A stretch of 64,000 bases of DNA from Brachionus koreanus (GCA_016987375.1 PJRA01000343.1:527003-591002), one strand, 5' to 3'. Counted from the stretch's first letter, positions 23,683 through 34,110 are shown. Notes: generated from the sequence alone by a model not told the origin. Translations and numbers: made by a program.

Positions 23683-24126
23683 TTAGTCATTATTTGGATC
23701 CAAATCATACAGTTCATGCATTTTTTTAATAGTATAGCCTTTTATATGTGCAATTTTTTCTAAAAGACTTTGTGTTTGATCTTTGATATCATTGTATGTA
23801 TGTAATTTTTTGATAATTACGTCAAGATCTTCCAGCTTTAAACCCTGATTCAAAAGATTCTCTATTTCACGGTCGACTTCATCTATTTCTTGTTGTACAG
23901 TTTTAGATGATTTATTAAGAGAAGTTGTTAGATTTTGATGATAATTAGGATTGCTAGACGGAGTTTTAAACGTTTTGTTTACATTTGTTGATCCATTTTT
24001 CATCGGAATGTATTTTATCATTAGATTATTCTCTTGATCTGAATCAATTTTTGGTTTTTTCGAATCAGACTGTTCCGATTGACTTGAAATGGAATTACAG
24101 CGTTTTTTCTCATCTAATTTTGACAT
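23683..24126 (-). CDS. SWI5: DNA repair protein SWI5 homolog
   Basis: 147 residues in a single exon. The conserved SWI5 domain is C-terminal: EIDEVDREIENLL, then the hallmark KLHTYNDIKD, LLEKIAHIKGYT and a short end with DLDPNND. SWI5 works in the nucleus with SFR1 to stabilise RAD51 filaments during homologous recombination. The N-terminal 75 residues are Ser/Lys/Asn-rich and unconserved, which is normal for animal SWI5. The ATG at 24126 lies only about 70 bp from the first copy of the 0.76-kb direct repeat, so the gene's promoter probably lies in or near that repeat. Confidence 0.88.
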   Translation of the reverse strand: MSKLDEKKRCNSISSQSEQSDSKKPKIDSDQENNLMIKYIPMKNGSTNVNKTFKTPSSNPNYHQNLTTSLNKSSKTVQQEIDEVDREIENLLNQGLKLEDLDVIIKKLHTYNDIKDQTQSLLEKIAHIKGYTIKKMHELYDLDPNND

Positions 24127-24194
24127 AGTCTAAATTAAAAGAACAGACAAACATACATTATAGTAAAACTATTTGTAAACATTGTGTACTAAAA

Positions 24195-24956
24195 ATTAAA
24201 TTGCAAATTACTTTATATAAGTGATGTTTCAAGTTAAAAATAAAAATATGTTTTCCTACCAAAATTTAATTTTAAATTTTAAAACTAAAACTAAAGTTGA
24301 AAAAAAAATAACTGCATATTTTAGAATTTAAATTCATAAATTTTAAAAAATAAAATTATCTCAATTAATTATTAAAATTATAGAAATTTTTTTTTTGATT
24401 TTTTTTTTTTTGCGATTTTTTAGGACCAAAATACGAATTTTTCTACTAATCAGAAATAAGAATCGATACAAACGAGGAGCTTATTTAAAAAAAAAATTAA
24501 ATAATAATTTTTATTAAAGAAATTTTATTGAAAACATAATCAATTTTTTAAATCTAAATTTTTTATCTATTTTTTATTAAACAGATATTTTCAGATAAAA
24601 GAAAAATTAATACCCTATAAAAGTTTTAATATTGCTGGTAAAGTCAAATGTTTTGTGTGTTAGTCATGCAAGCAGAGGATCGAGGGTTCAAAACCCGTTG
24701 AATGAGGTGGAAAAATCTTCAAAATATTTCTGCAGTACAAGGCTCATGTTTAAATTCCATTAATCAAAAAATGGGTAATAACTGCAATGTAGATGATCAG
24801 TTCGATGCAATAATCTCTGTGTCAGATCGAAGCTGTTAATTAAAACTTTGGTACCGTTAAGTCATTATTGAAAAAAAGACATATCAGCAACAGCAGAAAC
24901 ACGTGAAATATGTGTTTATCTTGGGTTTATGACTTGGGACACCGAAACAAAATAAT
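24195..24956 (+). repeat. Left copy of 0.76-kb direct repeat
   Basis: Matches 30149-30916 in the same orientation. By eye there is one substitution (GACTTGGGAC here, GATTTGGGAC in the other) and one 6-bp length difference (GGTACCG here, GGTCTTTAAACCG in the other). The right part, from about 24640, contains a tRNA-like SINE head with a pol III B-box-like GGGTTCAAAACCC. The left part is plain AT-rich DNA. Both edges are sharp: identity starts at ATTAAATTGC and stops after CAAAATAAT. Confidence 0.93.
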
Positions 24957-24979
24957 AATAATAATAATAATAATAATAA
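24951..24979. repeat. (AAT)n tail of LINE
   Basis: About nine AAT units immediately beside the left direct repeat. Read on the minus strand it is a (TTA)n tail right after the LINE 3' end, which is how many CR1-clade elements finish. Confidence 0.75.
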
Positions 24980-26738
24980 GCTACAGCAGACTAACTGCGG
25001 AGCAATGCGATAAGTGCCTTGCTATGGTAGCTGTCTGATTTAACATAAACCTTAATAATGATAAAATATGTTAATAGAAAAAATTAATTATTTTTGTTTC
25101 AAATATTTATCCAGTTTGTTTTTAAATTCATTTTTGGATTTTGCGTTAGCAACTTCAACTGGTAACATGTTCCACTCGTTTACCACTCGATTTGTCAAGA
25201 AGCTGTTTCTGCTTTTATTTCTTGTCAGTTGTTTGGTCAGTCTTCTTGGATGTCCTCTGATTCCTCCAGCTGGATGAGAGTGCGAGACTTTTAATGTACG
25301 GATTCTGTAGATGAATTTTACTTAGACCGTTCATTATCTTAAAGGTCTCAATTAATACTTGTGGCACACCGCTTAGAACGTCCCTCCACTCTGAGACATT
25401 TTCGCCCAGTACAACACGCTGCTTCCTGCCGATCAAAAAATCGGAAAGCCAATTTATGATTTTATCGCTAAATCCGTAAGCCTGAACTTTTTTTATTAAT
25501 GCTCGGTGTGAAACTTTGTCGAAAGCCTTGGCAAAATCGAAAAAGACAACTGCACAGGCAAATCCCTGTTTGAGGCTTCAGTAATTATGTCAATTGTTTG
25601 TAGGAGATTAGTCAGACATGATTTTCTCTCAACAAAGCCATGTTGTTGATTGGCAATCAGATGGAGTCTGTTTAAATGAGCCATCATTGCGTCTCTGATG
25701 ATTCGCTCCATAATTTTACAAGTGACAGAAGTAAGCGATATTGGTCTATAGTTAGTCGGTTCAGTTCTTTTACCTTTTTTAAAATTTGGAGTTATTTTAG
25801 CTTCCTTCCACGCAGTTGGGAGCTTGCCATTTGTATATGATTTTTTGAAAATTGGTTCTAACATTCTAGAGAAGCTTTCGGCACAGCTTTTGATTACATG
25901 TGGGTGTAGTCCGTCGTTCCCACTCGCTTTTCGTTTATCCAGTCTACCAATGTATTTGATGATATTTGAATGCGAAAATAACTCGATATTAATTTCACAG
26001 ACTTCATGACAGATCGACTCGAAATTAGGCAATACTGCACCACAATCAGCATTGAAGGATCTTTGAAATTGTTCATTTAACAGGTTAGTAATGATTTTTT
26101 TATCTACAATAAGATCCCCATTTGGGTTAGTAAGTGATCTTATTTTATCTGTGTGTTTTCTTTGATGATTTATGTAACTATATATTAATTTAGGATTCTT
26201 TTTGCTTTCTTGAATAATTTTTTCCTCATAAGTAACACGCGTGGCTTTGATCATTCGTTTTAACTCTTTACAGGTTTCATTGTACTCATTTTTGAGTTCT
26301 TTTTGTCCTTTTGGAGATCTCATTTTTAGATGGAGTTTATATTTTCTCTTAGTTAGCTTCTTCAGATCATTGTTAAACCATTTTGGGCTTTTTTTAGTCG
26401 ATTTTTTGTACAATGAAATGCATTTAGTTGGTATAAATTCTGTTTCTCCTTTTTTGTAGGATTCCAGTAATAATTGGTATTGTTCTTCGACACTGTTTGA
26501 GGCTTTAATGATTCTAATGCAATTATCAAAGTGTTTTTTTAGCTGTTGGTAGTTTCCTTTATCATATAATAATCGACTTTCGAATTTTCTATCAATTTTA
26601 CACTCAAGGTGATATTCCCAAGAGAGAACTGAGTGAAGTTTGTTTTTTTTGGATGTACCTAGATGTGGTCCGTTCTCAATTGTATATATGCGAGCAGGAT
26701 CTTCTGTAAAAACTAAATCTAAAACATTAAAACTAAAG
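24957..26738 (-). mobile_element. Truncated, internally deleted CR1/jockey-like LINE
   Basis: On the minus strand, from the 5' side, the end of an endonuclease-linked region (LDLVFTEDP at about 26710) leads into an RT domain: KRKASGNDGLHPHVIK, WKEAKITPNFKKGKRTEPTN and YRPISLTS. The main frame (26413-25496) breaks near 25496 by a frameshift. FDFAKAFDKVSH then follows in another frame. After SGVPQ the catalytic part with the YADD box is missing, and the text jumps to LIETFKIMNG, a C-terminal segment, then VVNEWNMLPVEVANAKS and a stop near 25040. The (TTA)n tail ends the element. It lacks its 5' portion and cannot be active. Clade assignment is from the RT and C-terminal motifs only. Confidence 0.88.
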
Positions 26739-28091
26739 GCCGGCGAACGTGGCCATTATCACGTTCTTGGGATACCCAAATTTACTAAAAGGTTAGTTAA
26801 TTTATTTTTTTTTTAATATACTAACGTTTGTATGTTAATTAGGAACGTAAGAGACATGTCCAAAACTTCTTTGGAAGCTTTGGGCATAGTTAATCCTCAG
26901 GCTAAAGTTGCAAATGCACTAATGCAAATGCACTTTAACCAAATAAAAGACGAAAACCATTATAATAATATCGTCAACTATATTAAGAGGAAAAACGTAG
27001 TTTGTGATAATCCTGAAATTAAATGGAAGCCTGATAACAGGCAGTCTATACTCTCAAAAATTAAAGAAATGAAAAACCGCCCCAAACATTCTCCAGCTGA
27101 AATGTTGGAATTTAGGCAAGAGTATCCTGTTTATAACAGTTGGAAGACCGACTGTATAAAATTAAGATTAAATAAGAATTATAGTAATCATCTTCAATCC
27201 TTAGAGGATCAGAGGATGAAAGAGGACGAGAATCTTCCTCTTACTAGGTCAGATATTAAAAAATTAATACCTTTTAAGACTTTCATAGATTTTATTAGGG
27301 ATATTCGAATTAAAATCGATGCCCACCCTTCTAATTCTGGTTACGCCTGCATTCTAGGTGGTTGTGCTAGTACTTACAAAACTACCATATGTGAGATACT
27401 AGCTCAATCATTTGGACCATACCATGTATGGCCAGGCACCCAGTTCGTTAAGGAGGACGTACTTAAGTACGACTCCGCAGCCAGATCAGCTATTTCCACT
27501 ATAATAATTGAAGAGATGAAGTGGCTCTCCTTGACAAAGAGAATCACTCTGAATGACACTCTCTGCTCAATAAAGGAACAGCTATCTGGCACAGGATTAA
27601 ATGTTAGGCTGGCGAAAAACAAGACATCAATAGATGATCTTTTACTTAAGATAGAGCGGTTCTTCATCTCCTTTAACCATGATGAGTATTTAGACTACCA
27701 GACACTTTCAGAACTCATAAATCGTAAACCGGAATTCAAAAGACGGTTTTACTTGTATAATATGGACCGTGCAGAATTGGCTAATTTGTATAATAAACCA
27801 TCCGCGCCATGGAAGGATGAATACAAAGTCATTGTAGCCAAACTTTTAAGAAACCCAGTTAATTGGGAGACATATTGTGATCTCCTTGAAAAACACCAGG
27901 ACAACGAAAAAGAAGTCCAATCCATAATGTCATCGATCAAAGACTATGACTCTGATGTCGCAGCACCATCAGATTTTGAATATGACAGTGACGACGAAAT
28001 CCATAACAAACAGTTGGTTAACAAATGGATGGACAATTTCCCACCCGAAAACCAGATGGGATTGGAGGAATATAATGAACAATTTTATTAA
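26739..28091 (+). pseudogene. 5'-truncated viral-type replication protein gene (HUH + SF3 helicase)
   Basis: An endogenous viral element. A short exon piece up to 26791 contains GHYHVLG, a histidine-x-histidine HUH nickase motif. A 51-nt intron (26792-26842: donor GTTAGT, branch site TACTAAC, acceptor TTAATTAG) joins it in frame to 26843-28091. In the ORF starting at 26832, a Tyr/Lys motif lies near residues 44-54. A superfamily 3 helicase follows: Walker A GCASTYKT (177-184), Walker B TIIIEE (223-228), and a sensor Asn in SFNHDE (282). The tail is acidic. Parvovirus NS1 proteins have this domain order; other ssDNA virus Reps are an alternative. The upstream part of the nickase domain is replaced by the LINE. 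The Walker A glycine before Lys is Tyr here. Confidence 0.75.
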
Positions 28092-28330
28092 AAGATTATT
28101 TTTTTTTATTTTCTTTATTATTTCAATAAAAGTTTTAAAAATTATAAATGTTTTTAATCTAATCTTAGAAATAAAAATGAGACGGATACCCATATAGAGT
28201 ACCGGCTCAAGTTTTTTAATAAGTTAGGACTATTTACATATTTACAAATTTTTGCTTTGCTTAGAATTTCTTACCATCTCTAATATGTCATAATTGTGAT
28301 TTAGTCTTTATTTTTCTAGTAGTATCCCCA
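28092..28330. other. Convergence region between replication and capsid-like genes
   Basis: 239 bp between the two convergent 3' ends. It contains AATAAAAG on the plus strand near 28123 and TTTATTTTT (AATAAA on the minus strand) near 28304, so each gene could end in its own poly(A) signal. This tail-to-tail arrangement is typical of ambisense ssDNA viruses. Confidence 0.5.
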
Positions 28331-30101
28331 CTATGCTATTCGGTGGGTATTAGAATGACTTATTATTTCCATATTGTACATTGTATTTGCATTATAGTAA
28401 GGATCTTGTTTATAACCTATTGTTGCACTTGTAAAAGCATTACCCATACATAACCATGTTGCTGTAGTTTTTATATGTACTTCTGTATGAAAATTAGGTG
28501 TAATACATGCGTTCCCTGTTCTTGGACACATAACCATGTCAGAGTTTAATGGCACTATTAAGAAATTAAAATATTCTGGCCATTTTACTAAGTTTCCGCT
28601 TGAGTCTGCACTTTGGCCTTCAATTTCGTTTATTAATGTTGAGATACTTCTATCTTTTATTTCCCATATTTTAGTCGGAGTTAAATAATATGGTCCTCCA
28701 GCAGTTACTTTTCTAGTAAAACTAAAACCATTACTTACAATATCTGTAGTTTTGTCTTTTTTTCTTAAACTTTGTAATTTTCTAGATGGTAACATTTCAG
28801 TATCTGGAGCATCATATTCAGTATTTGATTTAATAAATCCATTGAAAATCTCCGTCAGCATCTCTATATACTAAATATTATGCATTCCAAGTTAAGTCTT
28901 TTCTAGCAGCTCTCATTTCAGCAACAGTTGGTGTTGTCATTGCACTCCATCTATGTAAATACCATTCATTATCAAAAGCAGAACCTTTTCTTGTATGTAA
29001 TTCTACTTCTGCATGTATTTCAGCTAATGAAATTTTTTCAAATTGTCTTAATCTTCCTGAAATTGCGTTTAAAGTTTTATGATCAATAAAATCATTAACG
29101 TGAAAATTTAATGGTTGTGCATAAACTTGACCAGCTAATGATGTAGTGCCTGTATTATATGTATAATTCATAGTACTATTTGTATATTGGTCTTTAAATT
29201 GTAATATTCCAGTTTTTTTGGTTCCCAACATTAAATCTTCTATATAAGGTTTGTTATCATCGTAATCTGTATCAAAGGCTGACATTCCCCAATAGAAAAC
29301 TTTATCCATTCTATTATGAGTTTTTACAACTTCTCTTTCTAATCTACTTTTTTCGAATCCTGGATTTCTACTAGCATTACCAAAATAACCACCGTGGTGT
29401 CCAATTCCTGTACTACCACCTGCAGCTCTATCTGTTTCCATTTCTTCTGGCATTTCTGGTTCTTCTGGAATATTTTTTTCTGAGCTAGGTTTACTAATTT
29501 GACTTTTTGGGCTACTTTGAGTATCTGTATCTGAACTTATTGGTTCTATACTAGGAGGATTTTCTTCTGATGTTTTTAATCTTTTAGCATCACTTGTATT
29601 TATAGCCTCCTCATAATCTCTTGATAGACTTTTTCCATAATTTGATTCATAGGAAGCTGTAAATGCATCTAATTCTATTTCTTATTCTTCTGTATTTTTT
29701 GCATAACCTTTTATTAATTTATTTTCTTCTACTTGACTATATTTTGTCCCATGTGTTAAATCAAATTGAGTTAATTCATCATGAGGTATAATTGATGCTA
29801 CTAATTCTGGTTTTGCTCCTTCTTTTCTTAACATTCCCATTATATAAAATACTATATCTCTTTCGCTTTGTTTTAAATATTTTTGTACTCTAGGATCTAC
29901 CATTAATATTTGTAATGCTTTAGGATCATTTCTATATGTTTGTATTATCATATCCAGAAATAAACTATATTGTAGAGTTTGTGCAGTTCTTTCAGTAGGA
30001 TTATGCTTCATTTGTCTATGTAATTTGTTTATAAACATGTCTGAGATTTGAGTATATACATCCCAGGCTACTTCTTTTGATTTTGACCATAATTTACTCA
30101 T
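28331..30101 (-). pseudogene. Broken capsid-like gene of ssDNA virus origin
   Basis: Minus-strand frames 30101-29682 and 29681-28878 are the same reading frame divided by one TAA at 29682-29684. A second break (a TAA at 28878-28880 plus a frame change within about 20 bp) separates the last part, 28861-28331. The first section is an alpha-helical, charged N-region. The middle begins with an acidic/Ser-Pro stretch holding a basic DAKRLK, then a Gly-rich AAGGSTGIGHHGGYFG as seen near the start of parvoviral capsid cores. Later strands such as ISLAEIHAEVELHTRKG and HTEVHIKTTATWLCM suit a jelly roll. I see no phospholipase A2 motif. The capsid call rests on position, Gly-rich motif and strand pattern, not on a firm family match. 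Confidence 0.6.
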
Positions 30102-30148
30102 TTTTATGACTGATTTTTTGTTAAGTTGGTTTTATTTAAATGTTTTAG

Positions 30149-30916
30149 ATTAAATTGCAAATTACTTTATATAAGTGATGTTTCAAGTTAAAAATAAAAA
30201 TATGTTTTCCTACCAAAATTTAATTTTAAATTTTAAAACTAAAACTAAAGTTGAAAAAAAAATAACTGCATATTTTAGAATTTAAATTCATAAATTTTAA
30301 AAAATAAAATTATCTCAATTAATTATTAAAATTATAGAAATTTTTTTTTTGATTTTTTTTTTTTTGCGATTTTTTAGGACCAAAATACGAATTTTTCTAC
30401 TAATCAGAAATAAGAATCGATACAAACGAGGAGCTTATTTAAAAAAAAAATTAAATAATAATTTTTATTAAAGAAATTTTATTGAAAACATAATCAATTT
30501 TTTAAATCTAAATTTTTTATCTATTTTTTATTAAACAGATATTTTCAGATAAAAGAAAAATTAATACCCTATAAAAGTTTTAATATTGCTGGTAAAGTCA
30601 AATGTTTTGTGTGTTAGTCATGCAAGCAGAGGATCGAGGGTTCAAAACCCGTTGAATGAGGTGGAAAAATCTTCAAAATATTTCTGCAGTACAAGGCTCA
30701 TGTTTAAATTCCATTAATCAAAAAATGGGTAATAACTGCAATGTAGATGATCAGTTCGATGCAATAATCTCTGTGTCAGATCGAAGCTGTTAATTAAAAC
30801 TTTGGTCTTTAAACCGTTAAGTCATTATTGAAAAAAAGACATATCAGCAACAGCAGAAACACGTGAAATATGTGTTTATCTTGGGTTTATGATTTGGGAC
30901 ACCGAAACAAAATAAT
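30149..30916 (+). repeat. Right copy of 0.76-kb direct repeat
   Basis: Same orientation as 24195-24956 and nearly identical (see there). It starts 48 bp beyond the first codon of the capsid-like gene and is followed by GAAATAATTTTTTTAGAC, which does not match the flank of the left copy. It includes the same tRNA-like SINE head at about 30594-30660. Confidence 0.93.
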
Positions 30917-30947
30917 GAAATAATTTTTTTAGACTAGTAAACTTTTT

Positions 30948-31090
30948 GGATGAATCACTATAGGCTAAAATGACTCTTCAAGTCTTAAGTTTCATTGTAA
31001 AAAAAATAATTTAACATATTAGTTTAAATATTTTTTTAATTTTTAATTTGATTATTTAATTCTAAAAAATTTAATAAAATAAATACTTTA
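30948..31090 (+). repeat. Dispersed AT-rich repeat shared with 33.7-34.0 kb
   Basis: AAAATGACTCTTCAAGTCTT, an AAAAAAAATAATTTAACATA stretch and AATTTGATTATTTAATTCTA recur in the same order at 33703-33985, where extra sequence lies between them. Probably an old non-autonomous element. Confidence 0.5.
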
Positions 31091-31299
31091 AATGAAAATT
31101 TTGTTTCTGTTAGGTGATTATTAAAAAAAGCCGCAACAGCGTAACTCGTGAAATATGTCGTCAAGTGAAATGTGAAAATGTATTCAAAGTAAAATGGGTA
31201 AAAGATGGGTTAAGAGCCTTTAGAAGAAGAACCAGTCATTCTCGATCAGAATGCTCTGTGCACAGCTGTTAAGAAAATCCCCAAGCTAAGCTAACCTTT

Positions 31300-31363
31300 G
31301 TGTCGTATAGGAGCTATTGCTCAAAAAGGTACTGAAAAAGAAGATGAGCACCTCCCCATAAAT
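31300..31363 (+). repeat. SINE 3'-body fragment
   Basis: GTGTCGTATAGGAGCTATTG, then AAAAGAAGATGAGCACCTCC and ATAAAT, matches the body of the SINE on the minus strand at 49.66-49.88 kb at most positions. The tRNA-like head is not present here. A further GCAACAGC...CGTGAAATATG segment at 31133-31158 also occurs in both 0.76-kb repeats. Confidence 0.55.
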
Positions 31364-31478
31364 CACTTGAATTGAAAAAAGTCAATTATTAAAATTTTAA
31401 TTTTAATTAGAGTTAATTTTGTTGGTCTAATATAAAAATTGTAGATTTTTTTCTTTTTTATTTATTTAAATTAAAAAA

Positions 31479-32714
31479 TTAAGTTAGATCATCTTTGTCT
31501 TCTTGCTGAGGATTTATTTTAATAAGCTCTAATTTTATAAGTAAATTGTGTATGAGCCGAGTTTTATTTACATCAATACCAGCTATTTTTCTCGCTCTCG
31601 AGTAAGTACAAAATCCGGATTTTGCGTTTTCCATTATCAAAATAGCCTTGACTCGTAAATATTTAGTTGGCTGAATTCGAGCAACTCGACAAAATTCCTT
31701 CTCTTCCTCATTTAATTTATCACTATCCGGATAATTTTCTATCTTGAGAGGATTATTTTTATATTTGAGATGTGAAGCTGGGTATGCAGACGGCGAATTG
31801 GACACTTGTCTTCCATTTGCTAGCACATTAGGACCGATTTTTCGATCCAGAAAACTTTTCTCCGATATGACAAATTTTTTAAACCAATCCATGCACATAG
31901 TCCGGCAAATTTTTGTACAAGAATTTTCTTCGTATCTATTCACCGATGTTAGCAGGCTAGCCATGTGAATACTTTTTACTTTATTCAAGCGTTTTGATTT
32001 TAAATTTTTATAAATTTGAATGTTTCGAAATTTTTCGATTCCGTTCGCTCTAAACTCGACTAAATCCGATAATTTTTTGCTTAAAAATGACTGATAACTT
32101 AACAGTTCAATTAGGCCAAGAAATTGGTCATAACTTTTGAACAAACGAATAAATTTTATTGGAAATGAGCTTATTTTTTCAATATTTTTTAAATGATAAA
32201 AGTTGTCCATCACATTTTGCTGTGATTTTTTATAGTAGTTTGTTTGAGAGGATTTATTTTTTAACAAGTTTTCAAAGTCATTTTGACAAGCATCGCTTAG
32301 GATTCCAAAATTACGAATGAACTCTTTTCTTCTAAAACGTTCGCGTATCAGATCGTTATAGGATTTAAGAATATTAATTTTTAGAATATTTTCAATCTGA
32401 ATTGTTTCTACCAAGCAATCTTTGTCGTCATCCAAATCACCTTCAATGTCTATTTCTTCTGCTTCTTCTTCTTTTTGATCAATAAGTTCATAATCTAAAT
32501 CAGCCACGTATCTGTACTCAAATTTGTCATTGAATTCTGTTTCAAAATCCCCTCTGGCTGGTCTGTATCCACTCATGTTTCGATACTGTTTAGAATCTGA
32601 TGAAGGTCTTAATAGACTCACCGAGTAGCTTGGCAAATTTTTGTTCAATGTTATTCCATTTTGACTAATCGCCATTGAATTGATCATTTTTTCATTATTA
32701 TTTTCATTCAATAT
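31479..32714 (-). CDS. ADA2-type transcriptional adapter, C-terminal exon (SAGA/ATAC)
   Basis: About 411 residues open from 32714 to the stop at 31479. The family is shown by GYRPARGDFETEF followed by an acidic, Tyr-rich segment (the linker after the SANT domain in ADA2) and by a C-terminal SWIRM domain: LNEEEKEFCRVARIQPTKYL and IDVNKTRLIHNLLIKLELI. ADA2 proteins bind and stimulate the GCN5 acetyltransferase on chromatin. There is no ATG at the start of the frame; a good acceptor (GTTGTTTAG) ends at 32715, so this is an internal or last exon. The ZZ finger and SANT domain that should precede it were not found anywhere before LARP4. TADA2A versus TADA2B cannot be decided. Confidence 0.8.
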   Translation of the reverse strand: MLNENNNEKMINSMAISQNGITLNKNLPSYSVSLLRPSSDSKQYRNMSGYRPARGDFETEFNDKFEYRYVADLDYELIDQKEEEAEEIDIEGDLDDDKDCLVETIQIENILKINILKSYNDLIRERFRRKEFIRNFGILSDACQNDFENLLKNKSSQTNYYKKSQQNVMDNFYHLKNIEKISSFPIKFIRLFKSYDQFLGLIELLSYQSFLSKKLSDLVEFRANGIEKFRNIQIYKNLKSKRLNKVKSIHMASLLTSVNRYEENSCTKICRTMCMDWFKKFVISEKSFLDRKIGPNVLANGRQVSNSPSAYPASHLKYKNNPLKIENYPDSDKLNEEEKEFCRVARIQPTKYLRVKAILIMENAKSGFCTYSRARKIAGIDVNKTRLIHNLLIKLELIKINPQQEDKDDLT

Positions 32715-33074
32715 CTAAACAACTTTTATATAAAAAAAAAAAATATGAGTATATGAGCAATTTTTGAAAATTCAAATTTTATATTGAAAAAAAATCAAGG
32801 ATTTTGTGTAAACTTGGTCTGCAAAGCTTGCATTATAATTTTTGTAAAGTCTAAAAAATAATCTTAGCATTTTTTTTATTAAGACTAAAAATATAGATTT
32901 CATAAATAAATTACACTAAGATTTTATTTAGCAAAATTACTCAAATAAAAATAAATAGATAATAAGATTTTGGTTTTTTCTTTAAGACTTGAATGCATGT
33001 AAATAAAAGCCTTTTTTTAAATTTTATTCAAGTTTCAATTTATTAATAACTAGTATAGTATAGTAGTAATATAG

Positions 33075-33300
33075 TGGTTTATTGCAGTGCATAAAATGTG
33101 TAAAATCTGACAACAGATTATGTGCAAACAATGTAATGAAAGATTTTGTCTATTTTTGCTTTAAAAATATCGCTGGATTGAGCTTCAACTGCATCGACTC
33201 TCAACTTATTCCAGCCATTTACAACAAGGTTTGTGAACAAGTGGTATCGTTGGGCACAATTTTTGATTATCTCTCTTTTAATTTTGTATGGATGGCCTCT
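33075..33300 (-). mobile_element. LINE 3'-end remnant
   Basis: On the minus strand it encodes the C-terminal end of a CR1-like RT protein, with NLVVNGWNKL and SSDIFKAKIDKIF-type motifs. The same text recurs at 33395-33540 (plus) and 34265-34520 (minus). Only the last 60-70 codons and part of the 3' UTR are present. Confidence 0.65.
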
Positions 33301-33394
33301 TGTACTTCTGCTTGATAAAGTGAGTTGAGATTGTGTCCGAAATTTAAAACGATGAAGAACTTGCCCAAGTATTCTGTTGCTTTTTGTAACAGTA

Positions 33395-33701
33395 AATGGC
33401 TGAAATAAGCTGGAAGTTGATGCAGATGAAGCTCAATCCAGCGATATTTTTAAAGCAAAAATAGACAAAATCTTTCATTACATTGTTTGCACATAATCTG
33501 TTGTCAGATTTTACACATTTTATGCGCTGCAATAACGCACTTTACTATGCTATAAGATCAGATAGATTTCTTATCATTATCAATTTATGGAATAAACTGT
33601 ATGATGAAACAATCTGATTTTAAATTTTAAGCCTTTTTTAAATTTCGCATTTATAAGGTTTTAAAAACAAACAACAGTGTTTTATGTCTGAATCAAATCA
33701 G
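33395..33701 (+). mobile_element. LINE 3' end, left arm of inverted repeat
   Basis: Plus-strand copy of the LINE C-terminus (AQSSDIFKAKIDKIFHYI then stop) followed by about 170 bp of 3' UTR. Position by position it is the reverse complement of 34111-34417. The last ~270 bp match without visible differences; the first part, around GATGCAGATGAAG, has a few. Confidence 0.75.
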
Positions 33702-33702
33702 A

Positions 33703-33985
33703 TGTATCACCTTAAAGTAAAATGACTACTGAAATCTTAAATTTCTTAGGAAAAAAAATAATTTAAAATATTAGTTTAAAAAAAACATTATTTTTTCTGA
33801 TTCTATTCTATTATGTTGAGTTTTAAAATTTAAAAATAAATGGATATTTTTGATTTTAGTTTCTTTGTAATTATAAAATTTTAAGTAATTTTAAATTTTC
33901 CAATAAAAATAATTGGTTACTCTTCAAAATTGTATGTCTAACTCTAAATTTGATTATTTAATTCTAAAAAATTTTTATCGCCCAA
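33703..33985 (+). repeat. Dispersed AT-rich repeat (partner of 30948-31090)
   Basis: Occupies most of the 409-bp spacer of the inverted repeat. Shares AAAATGACTACTGAAATCTT, AATAATTTAAAATATTAGTT and TTTGATTATTTAATTCTAAA with the 30.95-kb copy. Confidence 0.45.
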
Positions 33986-34110
33986 ATTAGTTAAATTTTA
34001 TTGCAAAAGTTTCAGATAATTTTTCAGAGACATTGAATCATGTCTGATTTAAGCTCCGAGTGGGATATTCCATAAAAGATAATAATTAATGCTACGTTGT
34101 CGTGTAAAAA

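Noticed and set aside
24195..24956. The paired 0.76-kb repeats as LTRs of a retrotransposon
   Set aside because: They do not start TG and end CA. There is no primer-binding site or polypurine tract at the inner edges, and the interior holds no gag or pol.
28331..30101. Phospholipase A2 domain in the capsid-like gene
   Set aside because: Neither the calcium-binding glycine loop nor an HDxxY-type catalytic motif is present in any of the three segments.
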